From Tubiluchus corallicola (Eukaryota; Priapulida; Priapulimorpha; Priapulimorphida; Tubiluchidae): DNA of 64,000 bases. Shown one piece after another: positions 13,201 to 23,878 of the stretch (position 1 is the first letter of the stretch; each line of letters starts with the position of its first letter). The notes under the pieces were generated by a model. That model searched no databases. It saw nothing but the letters and a program-made list of their open reading frames with translations, and had not been told where the DNA came from. The translations under genes were made by a program, and so were the position numbers. The stretch covers positions 1 through 64,000 of the forward strand of contig JAQGDQ010000932.1 of assembly GCA_030141605.1 (NCBI GenBank), written 5' to 3'.

Positions 13201-14591
13201 TGACCTTTAGAAGAACTAGAAACACAATTTCATACAACAACAATAATAATGATAATAATATTCTACATACAATGCCATTATTGTACAGTAATATAATATA
13301 CACAGTACAGTACACTCCTTTCGATTACAGATTAACATCATAAAACTTACATTATTAAAGCAGGTTTTAAAGTTAAATTGAGCCAAATTATAGATAGAGT
13401 ATAATGGATATAACGTCTGAGCAATGGCTATATGACAGCAGCTTTCTACGTGATAATCTTCCGAAATGAAACACCCAATAAACTCATAGGTTCACCTCTT
13501 GGTGGAGGCATCCTAAACTGCGACCCACACCATCTTGTAATATATCTCCTTCCCCGAGAGTCCCGCCAAGCACCACTACTATGTTTTTGCTACAGGCTGT
13601 TTGATAAAAAATTGGAAAAAATCCGGACTTGGTTCCGGAAAAACGCCCGTCAAGAGTCACCATGGCCCATGCGCGAATTCTAAGTATGCCAGATTTATCC
13701 ACCATTGAATGGGCTGTCAAACTATTACCTACGCCACCCATGGCCCATTCCCGTTCACCAGAAATAAGATGTATAAGTTTTACAAATTTTTGCGAAAATT
13801 GGTCAAAAAAGGGTGTTTTGGAGTTTTTTGCCCTCATAGGTCGGATTCGAAAAACATATTTGAATAACAAAGAAATAAACCATTAAATAATGAATATATG
13901 TCACTTGTACCAGCCATTGCACACACAAGTATAGTGATGACACATACCACTTTATGCATCTCCCAGTAAGCATCTATGATTTTCTTTATTTGCACTAGGG
14001 TCCTGGTTGATAGTATCGAAACAATTGTGGCCTCATCAGTTCCTATAAATTCAACAGTTCATGTTAATTATTGTTTTATTGCTATAGTTCTGTTTCTTCT
14101 GCCGTAACTTTATAAAGTTACTTTCTCTCTCTTTCTCTCTCTCCCTTGTTCTCTCTTCCTCTCCTCACTCACTCTCTCTCTCTTTCTCTCTCTCCCTTGC
14201 TCTCTCTCTTTCTCTCCCTCACTCTTTCTCTCTCTCCCTTGCTCTCTCTCTCTCTCTCTTTCTCTCTCTCCTTTGCTCTCTCTCTTTCTCTCCCTCACTC
14301 ACTCTCTTTCTCTCTCTCCCTTGCTCTCTCTTCTCTCCCTCACTCACTCTCTTTTTCTTTGTTACCTGACTGCCTAATCACCGATCCCCGTATCTGTTAT
14401 TGACTCTCCCGAATTGTCTGTATTTCTGTCTGTCTGCTATACTGCTATAATTTTAATTTCTACCTAGAGATTAGGATATAATGACATGCAATAAAGAACT
14501 CACCAGCTCCTGCCATTGCCGCATGAATTTTAGTTGCATCATTGTGCGGACTATGATTTGCATATGGCTTCACAGTTCCTTCCGGCTTCAT
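7288..14591 (-). CDS. Annexin family protein, eight coding exons, 308 aa
   Basis: Annexins bind acidic phospholipid membranes in a calcium-dependent way. Exons in reading order: 14591-14504, 14042-13948, 12579-12454, 11994-11910, 11054-10987, 10312-10087, 8089-7902, 7338-7288 (TAA). All seven junctions agree in phase with GT/AG sites. The start ATG has an in-frame TAA just upstream, and an acceptor-like site near 14630 suggests a 5' UTR intron or trans-splice site. The four annexin repeats are visible. Repeat 1 (about 25-95) has GAGTDEATIV. Repeat 2 (about 100-154) has GDGTDEMALV. Repeat 3 (about 170-225) has FACRSHERMGKCIKAWED. Repeat 4 (about 235-308) has WSTDTDDMGLIRVI and ends GDTSGDYRTFLLNLID. 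Repeat 3 lacks the G-x-GTDE calcium loop. The acceptor of exon 5 is the least certain; 11102 is a phase-compatible alternative. Length fits the family core of about 310 aa. The subfamily is not assignable by eye. Confidence 0.9.
8657..11140. repeat. Segmental duplication, copy B (2,484 bp)
   Basis: The partner of 2091-4571 in direct orientation. This copy lies inside the annexin gene and supplies its exons 5 and 6 plus intron 5 and parts of introns 4 and 6. Confidence 0.93.
13440..13880 (-). mobile_element. Dispersed repeat family E, copy 1 (annexin intron 2)
   Basis: On the minus strand this matches 26750-27280 and 49330-49680. Shared blocks include a gggccatgggtgg core and a gcgggactctcgg end. 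The open frames on both strands (up to 128 codons) are not conserved between copies, so I treat it as non-coding. Confidence 0.8.
14120..14360. repeat. CT-rich low-complexity array
   Basis: A pyrimidine array built from repeated tctctctttctctctc and cccttgctctctct blocks, in annexin intron 1. The Leu/Ser and Glu/Arg reading frames here are artefacts. Confidence 0.95.
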
Positions 14592-14639
14592 CGTTTATAT
14601 GAAATTAAGCTCGTAACACGTGGTGTACCCTAAAACAAT

Positions 14640-15120
14640 GCGTTCAAGCCGTTAACAATGTTTGGGTGTTTCACTTAAATTTGTAAATTCAAGCTTAATA
14701 TCGATTTTCTGGCTGTTATGCACGGAAGTTTTGATGACAATTTTGGTCTTTTGATGTGAGCCAAAAAGTAGCAACAGTTAAGTGTGTGTAACTAAGCAAC
14801 GTTTATAATCGATGACTTACAGATTATAGATGGCAGCAAAATCTCCATATCGCCATAGTAACAGTTATGACGCCTTCAGACTACGTCCGCAACTTCTCAT
14901 TTACAGTGCTGCAAATTAGTTTATTCCTACAACTTTTGCAAATCTACCTAGAGTCGTTCAGGCTGTAATTTTAGATTAGGATAAGCTTGAATTATTTATA
15001 CGGGCTTCATTCTTAAGTAATAAATTCCATCGTCACCTTTGTACAGGTGACAATTTGAGGCCTTCTATTAGCAAATGTCATATAATCTGGCTAATTCGTT
15101 AGGTTATATTTTTCTTTTCA
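14640..15120. other. Upstream flank of annexin, nothing recognised
   Basis: This should contain the annexin promoter (minus strand) and possibly a 5' UTR exon. I saw no convincing core promoter motif. Confidence 0.35.
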
Positions 15121-15123
15121 ACA

Positions 15124-16325
15124 GTTATTTTGCAGAACCCCAATCGTAGACAACAACTTGCTTTGATGCATGACGCACTTATATCTGCGCTAAATTTTGC
15201 AGCTCAGAATACGCTGCCTAGTTATAAGCGCTCACAAAATCATGAACGTATAAAGGATAAAATAATACCTGGCTGGAACGAATTCGTTTCTGAAAAACAC
15301 AGACACTTTCGTCACTGTTTTTTAAATTGGTGTGCGAATGGCAAGCCTCGGAATGGAATCATCCGCTAATGAAATGCGCCTGGTACGTTCACGTTTAAAC
15401 TTGCATTGCATGAACGCAAGATCCAAGAGAAAACAATTGTCGCAGATAAAATTGCTCATAAGTTTATGAACTGTAATTATTATGAATTTTGCGCCATGAT
15501 AAAAAGGGAAACTAATTCAAGAATTTTTCTACCCCCTAAAATAGACGAAATTTCAGGCGATAAGGGCTATATGTGATATGTGGGGGGGGGGGAGCACTAT
15601 AAACAGCTTTTAAATTCTGCAAATAACAGTGACCTTGCATCAAAATTAGACTTGCAAGTTAAGTAGTAATCTAGGTACTGTGAGTTCTTTCACTGTGAGA
15701 GAAGTGCAAGAGGCCATTTCAAAACTACCTCTGCACAAATCGGCTGGAAAAGATGCAATTAAATCGGAGCACTTTAGGTACGCTTCACATAAGCTGCCAA
15801 TGGTATTATCGCTTTTATATAGCGTTTGTATCATACATCGTTTTTTGTCTGATTCTCTAATGTTGTCGGTCATTGTACCGATTGTGAAAGACAAAAATGA
15901 GGAAATTATAGCCAAGAATAATTATAGGCCAGTAGCACTATCCACAGTGTCGAGCAAACTATTAGAAATTTTATTTTTAAGCAGATACGGTAACTCAATT
16001 CAATCAACACCAAATCAGTTTGGTTACGTGAATGAACTGGCTACCGAAATGTGTTTGTATACCATGAAAGAAATTATTGACTATTATATTCAACGCCAGA
16101 GTCCAGTACACATATTATTCTTAGATGCATCTAAAGCTTTTGACCATGTAAATTACTACAAAATCTTTCTAAAACTGGTCGATACTGATATGCTTTACAT
16201 TATTATAAGATTATTAATCTTTTACTACTCTCGACAAACTATGCTTGTGAGGTGGGGAAATCTTTGCTCTAGCACATTTAAAGTCGCAAATGGTGTTTGG
16301 CAAGATGGAAAAATGTCACCCATAC
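15124..16325 (+). mobile_element. Decayed non-LTR retrotransposon (LINE) reverse transcriptase fragment
   Basis: The first part (15130-15369) reads like the LINE linker between endonuclease and RT, with WNEFV then FLNWCANGKPRNGIIR. After frame breaks near 15370 and 15580, the frame from 15680 carries RT blocks: AISKLPLHKSAGKDAI, NYRPVALSTVSSKLLE, FLDASKAFDHVNYYKIF and a degenerate GVWQDGKMSPILL. The catalytic F/Y-x-D-D block is missing because the frame runs into simple repeat after 16325. This resembles the CR1/L2/jockey group; the exact clade is not assigned. It is dead, with frameshifts and a 3' truncation. Confidence 0.85.
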
Positions 16326-16865
16326 TACTGATGGTAGTTCTTGTCATTGTCATTGATGATGATGTTGATGTTGCTGTTGCTGCTGCCACTTTTGTTGTTA
16401 TTGTCATCAATGTTGCCGTGGTTGTCGCTGTAGCAGCAGCAGCAGCAGCAGTAGTTGTTGTTGTTGCTGTTGTTGTTGTTGTTGTTTTGTTGTTGTTGTT
16501 GTTGTTGCTGACTGATGCTGTGATCCTGGTGGTTTTTGTTGTAGTTGTGATTATTGTTGCTACTGCTGCTGTTCTTATAGCATGTGGTACTGTTGTTGCC
16601 CTTGATGCTTCTGGTGTTCTTGTCATTGTCATTATTGACGATGTTGTTGCTGTTGCTGTTGCTGTTGCTGGTGATGTTGTTGTTTTAACTGCAGTTATTG
16701 TCGTTTCTGTTGTTGATGATGGTGTTGCGGCTGCTGTTGCTGTTGTTTTTGACGTTGTTGTTGTTGTAGATGTCACTGTTGTAGTTGTTGCTTTTCCTGT
16801 CGCACTTCCTGCTGCTGTAGTCGTTGCTGGTACTGCTACTCTTGCACTGTTACAGTTGTGGATCA
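16326..16865. repeat. GTT/GCT/GAT trinucleotide-rich low-complexity region
   Basis: An imperfect trinucleotide repeat that fuses to the LINE frame and inflates it to 398 codons of Val/Ala-rich nonsense. The minus strand gives a Thr-rich frame of 213 codons. Neither is a gene. Confidence 0.9.
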
Positions 16866-16980
16866 ATGAACAATGATAAAAATTAGGGTTACTGAGAATT
16901 TTTTTCTAAAATTGTCTTTTACTTGGTTAGTTTCCTGTACTGCTTTTCCTTAGCCAACTTATATTAATAGAATAATCGCT

Positions 16981-17131
16981 CCCTTGCTCTCTCTCTCTCT
17001 CTCTCTGTCTCTCTCCCTCTTTTTTGCTCTCTCTCTCTCTCTTGCTTTCTCTCTTTCTCTCTCCCCTCTCTCTCTCTCTTCCTCTTCTTCACTCTCTCTT
17101 TCTCTTGCTTTCTCTGTCCTCTCTCTCTCTT

Positions 17132-17187
<56 letters not shown>

Positions 17188-17690
17188 TTGTCTCTCTCCT
17201 CCCCCCTCTCTCTCTCTCGCTCTCTCTCTCCCCTCTCTCTCTCTCGCTCTCTCTCTCTTGCTCTCTCTCCTCTCTCTTTTTCTTTCTCTCTCACTCTCTG
17301 TTTCTCTCTCTCTCGCCCAACTGGAAACAGATTACGTTTCTCTCTACCTTTCTCTCTCTTGCTCTCTTTCTCTCTCACTCTCTTGCTTCCTCTCTTTCTC
17401 TTTCTCTCTGTTTCTCTCTCTCTCTCTCTCTCTGTCACTCTCTCTCTCGCTCTCTCCCTCTTTTTCGCTCTCTGTCCCTATCTCTCGCTCTCTCCCTCTT
17501 TTTCGCTCTCTCTCTGTTTCTCTCACTCTCTCCCCCCTCTCTCTCTTGTTTTCTCTCTCCTCTCTCTCGCTCACGTGCTCTCTCTCTCTCTCTCCTTCTT
17601 TTTCACTCTCTCTCTTGCTTTCTCTCTCTTTTTCTCTCTCTTTGAGTCTTTCTGTCTCTCTCGATTCTCTTTCTCTCTCTCTGCCTCTTT
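16981..17690. repeat. 710-bp CT-rich array with an embedded unique tag
   Basis: A pyrimidine array interrupted at about 17311-17341 by cgcccaactggaaacagatt. Nearly the same tag ends the CT array at 18962, so the two arrays share ancestry. Confidence 0.95.
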
Positions 17691-17699
17691 TTAAAAATT

Positions 17700-18963
<1,264 letters not shown>

Positions 18964-19166
18964 CCAACTGGAAACACATTACGTTTGCCGCCAAAACTTA
19001 CTGTGGCAAAGTAAATATGATGCCAAGCAAGCACACAAATGATGTAACGACAAAATCTAATGGCAGAATACTGCATAAAACTAATGTGGGAATGAAATGA
19101 AATTACAAAACTTGAAATTACGAAACGTGCCCATGCATATGATAATCCAAAACGTTATTTTAACAT

Positions 19167-19513
19167 TGTTGTTGGCATCCTTCTGCCTCAGAAGACAATG
19201 GAGTGTGCGCCGAGAGAGTCAGTTATTGATCAATTGATGGAGCCGCAGCGTCGACTGTGGCTGAGCAGTGCGATCCTTGAACCATTGGAGTGGCCTCTCC
19301 ATGGCGCACACGCCTGGGCAAGGTGTACGTAGATCCTCCGCTCTCTAGCCGTTGGCTGTTTGTGCAGCTCCTCTGCCTAGTGTCGAGATACATTGTGGGC
19401 ATCCCCCAGGCCCACAGCACCTGGTCACCCATCCAAGCACTAACCAAGCTCTACGTTGCTTAATTTAGGAGATCAGACGAGAACCAGTGTTTTCAATGTG
19501 ATATGGCCGTAGA
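19167..19513 (-). mobile_element. 5S rRNA-headed SINE, internally deleted copy
   Basis: Read on the minus strand from 19513, it starts with a 5S rRNA-like head: tctacggccatatcac, then ctcgtctgat, aagcaacg and ggatgggtgacc. It continues into a body also present in the SINE at 37051-37612, with shared blocks such as gagaggccactcc, gttcaaggatcg and ccacagtcgacgctg, and ends at the shared ggatgccaacaac. Part of the head around the C-box end and about 200 bp of body are missing compared with the other copy. It belongs to the SINE3 type of 5S-derived SINEs. Confidence 0.88.
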
Positions 19514-19519
19514 TTTTAA

Positions 19520-20870
19520 CATCGTGCCCTTTAAAAATATGGGCAAACAGATCACGAAGTTGAGAAGTACAGTTACGAAAAGAAAATCCAACTGTAAGAA
19601 AAGTGCACACTACACCTCTTGAGCTTCTACTGAATAATGAAAAAATGCTCGTTTAAAGGAGTCAAGATTGAGAAAATACTCGCACTAGATTTATTTTATT
19701 AACAGAAGGATTATCTAGAGTTTCAACGGAAGATGTGACTGTAACCACAGTGAAAAACAAATTGTTGAACATCTGTTTTTGCTGCTGCTTGGCAAACGAA
19801 CCGTTGTTTATTGAACCGTAGAACCGAATACAAAAGACTGTTTACACTAGAAGCAAAAAAAGAAACATAATACAATAATGCAATTAAGGCACTTCTATAA
19901 AAATTGATTCTAGAATGGCCCAGAAAATCTTTGAACGCGGATCAGAAAAGCATGTAAAATTTTATAAACGCTCATCAACATGTTCAGTCGTTCACTTGTT
20001 GTTATTGATAATGTAGCTAATGCGTGCTTGTCAGGCCAGACCTGTAGTGTCCAGACAGGCACGAACATTGGCCTCGATGATTATTAGTTGATTAAAGCCC
20101 AGGTACCACTGTGAAAATAAGCAATTTTTTCCTTTATTAAGTTACCTCAGGGTAACTTGTATTTTAATAAATTTATCTAAATACTGTAGATTAGAAAAGA
20201 ACAGACTCAGTTACTTTGATAGTGATGGCTTGCAAAAAAATCTTATGTTAGAAATATAGGACACGGGAGGTTTCCCGTATTGTAAGCCAGTAGAACTAGA
20301 AACAGAAACGAAGTAAAATTGTGTGTTCTCATTATTCGCTATATTATAAAGCAAGTAGCTATTGTTCTTTAAAATAGGAGCATTCCTTAATAAAAGCCAG
20401 CTTTATTTATAATCTGTTCATCATCATTAGCGATTGTTCGGATGTTTTCAATCTGTTTTTCAACGTTTATTTTCGGGCCCTCTCTTAACAAATTTTAAAC
20501 CTGGAATATTATCGGAAGTAGGTTGCGATAATTTTTTGACGTAGTTTTTTTAAAACTAATATGCACGCATAATTTTTGTGGATCGTCATGGCTTTTATGC
20601 TAAATTTATTGAGAAAACCTATTATTAATATTATGCATGACCAACCAGTTTCCATCATTCTATTTCTATGCAAGACATGCAGTGGTTGAAAAGCATCTGT
20701 GATAATTGGACGGTTTCTTCACAAGCATTTAATTCCCTGGTATTGGTTGTGTGTGCCACAGCTTAACGCACATTTATACGTATGTGTTGACACACTCACA
20801 GCACCACAAGTTTGCATTCAGCATTCTTCAGCAAGGCCTATTCATTGGCTGTGGCGAGACCAGACCCTGG
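19520..20870. other. Spacer without recognised gene
   Basis: AT-rich sequence. No exon, RNA gene or repeat shared within the window was found. Confidence 0.5.
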
Positions 20871-20873
20871 TTG

Positions 20874-21598
20874 GGCGCTATTACACTTTCGCACCGCCTA
20901 GCTTTTTCTAGGCTCGTACATCATTATTCTATTATTCTTACGTCATCAGTGAATGTTTCCGCTAATCTAATTGTAATTTAATCATATATTTAGGTATAAT
21001 TACCAATAATTACGCTGTATTCGCAGTTCTACACCTATACAGGTCGTGTCGCCATCTTGTTTGTGTGTGTAGTCACGTGACGAATTTCGTACTAGTTGAT
21101 GCATTATCAGGGCCTAGCTTAAAAGCACGTGACACACTTTCATCTTCACCGCATTTACGAAATAAAGAAAAAACCTTTACTTTTTTTATAATCTAATAGT
21201 AATAATACTACAGTAATAAATAAAATTAATGATAAATAACTGTTCCGTTCCAGGCCCACCCGTGATACGATACAAACTCCCGTAGCTGCAACCCTAATAA
21301 TCATAAAGTATGCGAAGAAACTAAAAATACTTGTTAAGGGCCACATCGTCACTGCGCGAGAGCGATTGCGCATTAGTGGTGTAAACACGGTTATTCACGT
21401 GGAGCTTTTTGCGTAATGGCGGCGGTAAGTAATGTATGATTTTAACCTGATTTTAATCTGGAATTATAAAGCCTAAAAACCTATAATATTATGGGAATAT
21501 GGTGTATATTACGCCTGTTGGTCTGCTTTCTGGCCTGCAGGCGTGAAAACAACGAATAGGCCAGGAAAAGCTAGGCGGTGCGAAAGTGTAATAGCGCC
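20874..21598. mobile_element. TIR element, family P copy 1 (725 bp) with target duplication
   Basis: Both ends carry an inverted repeat of about 30 bp: ggcgctattacactttcgc at the left and gcgaaagtgtaatagcgcc at the right. The flanks repeat ccctggttg on each side, giving an 8-9 bp target duplication. The interior contains cgccatcttg (YY1-like), gtcacgtgac (E-box palindrome) and a GC-rich block. Near 21415 it has an ATG plus GCGGC followed by the donor-like gtaagtaatg. No transposase is encoded. The second copy is 44771-45506. Confidence 0.9.
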
Positions 21599-21939
21599 CC
21601 CTGGTTGTTTATGAAGAATGGGCTATGATGAGCAACTGAACTGACAGAGGTGGCTCGTATATACGTCTTTGGTGAATGAAGTCATCTAGATTGAATATCG
21701 AATCCAGGCTTGGCTTTTTATCCAGCCCAGATGTTGTCTCAAGCGCAATATGCAGACACACTTTTTTAGGATAAGAATTGTGATGACAGATTATTTCTTT
21801 TTTGAAAGTGTCAGGAAAGGTGTTGCATTGTTTTCGCCTTGTCCCTATTGGTCTTGGGGACTGAAAAGGTATCTATTCTCAGTGAGCTTAATCATTTCAA
21901 ATTAACATCTTTGACTTGCGTTACCATATGAAATTAACT

Positions 21940-22650
21940 AGCTATTCGCTTCATATACATTTGTGTGCTTGCAAACCAAAATCATCCATAAATCAGCATA
22001 GTTAAAACTACATTATTATGGTTCAAAGCTGAATGTACCAAAATTTTTGTCAAATGTCAATTTTTAAAAACAAACACAAAACTAAAACAATTTTTTATAA
22101 AAACAGACACTAAATATATTTAACTTTTATATTCTGGCATCAAATTATCAAGAAAATGTCCAAAAAATACTAAAAATTTAATTTTATAACTCTGTGACCA
22201 CTTTTCTGACTAGAAACTAGTACTGCAATTGTAAAAAAACTTGTATTTTCAAACTCCAATAGTAGCTCGTGGAAGCAGTCATTTTTCTTCTATTTTTTAT
22301 GTTAACAAGCCCAAATCTTCACCAGGAAGAGCCATCTACTGGATTTAAGCAAAACTTCAATGCATTCTTGCAAAGTCCGTAGCAACCATCATTTGTGCGG
22401 TTGCTAAGTGTTTTGTAGAAACACAACAATGGCTGACTTTAACATCGACTTTCTTAAGATTATATTTCAGTGTGCAGCCTGCACCTCAACTTCAACGTTG
22501 ATTATCTCAGCTTAGAAATAACATAGAGCAATGAATTTGGTATCAAAATGATCCTCATGAAATGGAGATTCTGTGAATAACTAGAAAAGCTTAATTGCCA
22601 ACTTGCCGACGATTTTGCTATGCAAGCATATATGAAGTTAACTAGCTATA
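21940..22650 (+). mobile_element. MITE family D, copy 1
   Basis: The ends are inverted: tgtgtgcttgcaaaccaaaa near 21960 and ttttgctatgcaagcata near 22612. Related copies are 28400-29040 (opposite strand) and 50365-50740 (truncated). Outside the ends, a sequence of about 30 bp beginning atatgaa and containing ttaactagctat is repeated in direct orientation (about 21928 and 22630). That is longer than a usual target duplication. Confidence 0.75.
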
Positions 22651-23250
22651 TGCTTTAAATATTTATACGTTATTAAATGTCGGATAAAATTAAGTACATT
22701 GAAAATAATATACATTTATATATGTGGCGTAAAAAAATGTACAGATGTTCTGATCACGACTTTATCAGAAAAAAATAACAGAATTCCAAACTAATTTGAA
22801 AATTCCTAAACTGATGTTAAAAATGCTTACATTTTAGGTCACTCCCTTATATTTTTCCAAAGATACGGTAGTTTTTAGATAGCAAGTCAAAAAATTAAAT
22901 GCCAAAAAAAATTTTCGTGCGTCACTAAATTTACAACAAATGCTCAATGCATCCACCATTTTCACTACAAACTATATAAAGGCATTTCTTCCATCAGTTG
23001 ACATAGTTTCTCACTTCTGTAAGGGGTACTTGGTCTCAGCACTCTATTGCCTTTATTTGTTTTGCACCAAAGGTCAGTGTGTGACCATCGTATACTTTCT
23101 CTCTAAAGAAATTCCAGACGCCATAATCCAGAGAATTAATCCTTTCAGTAGTTGCTTTTTAACAGGGCCGCATTGTTTTTTGCACATTGGATAATAATTC
23201 CTTGTGGTGTGTTACTGAAACAGAATCTTGTAAATAAACAAATAGTCAAT
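22650..23250. other. Upstream flank of AGGF1, nothing recognised
   Basis: AT-rich, without recognised exons. The short open frame at 22940-23194 has no conserved features. Confidence 0.45.
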
Positions 23251-23254
23251 TTTT

Positions 23255-23610
23255 ATTCTTGTGAATGAGTCTTCTCCACGCATTCCTGTTGTTGACCATC
23301 TCTTCATTTATGTCTTCAATTCCCACAAGATCTTCACCGACTCTTCTTTTCAGGTGTCCATACCATCGCAATCTTGCGAGGCTTCCACTACTTTTACTGT
23401 TCCTCTGATATTATTATTTCTAATTTTATCTCTTCTTGTTATTCCCACCATTCATCTCAACGTCCTCATCTCCACCACACCCATTTTCTTCTCTTCGGTC
23501 GTCTTTAGAGAAGCTGCTTCCAGCCCATAGATTAGAGCGGGTCTGACCACTTCTTTGTGGACTTTCCCTTTATGTCTCACCGACTCATTCATAGAAGGTT
23601 CTGTCATAGT
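23255..23610 (-). mobile_element. LINE 3' fragment (RT C-terminal region), copy 1
   Basis: On the minus strand it is nearly the same as 33270-33605. The translated frame there contains VRPALIYGLEAASLKK and EMRMLRWMVGITRR, the typical C-terminal block of many endonuclease/RT non-LTR elements. It is truncated at the 5' end. It lies about 0.25 kb upstream of the AGGF1 start. Confidence 0.85.
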
Positions 23611-23691
23611 CATTTGTTATTAAACACTAATATTGAATATTAGTTTTATATATACACATGCACACAGATGCATGCACACATTAAATATACA

Positions 23692-23692
<1 letters not shown>

Positions 23693-23730
<38 letters not shown>
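23693..23730. repeat. (AT)n microsatellite
   Basis: Pure TA dinucleotide run of about 36 bp. Confidence 0.95.
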
Positions 23731-23732
<2 letters not shown>

Positions 23733-23878
23733 ACTCAGTTTTTATCGTAACGTTAGTCTTGTGATATGTATCATATCGTGACTTAGGTACATTCTTACAG
23801 CCCCAGTTACTGGTTTGCTATAGAAATCTCTATTCAGCAGAAGCATTATGTCTGTAGGTAATGGTGATCAGTTTTAAC

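Noticed and set aside
15680-16876. 398-codon open frame
   Set aside because: The first 215 codons are a LINE RT fragment; the rest is Val/Ala-coded trinucleotide repeat joined by chance.
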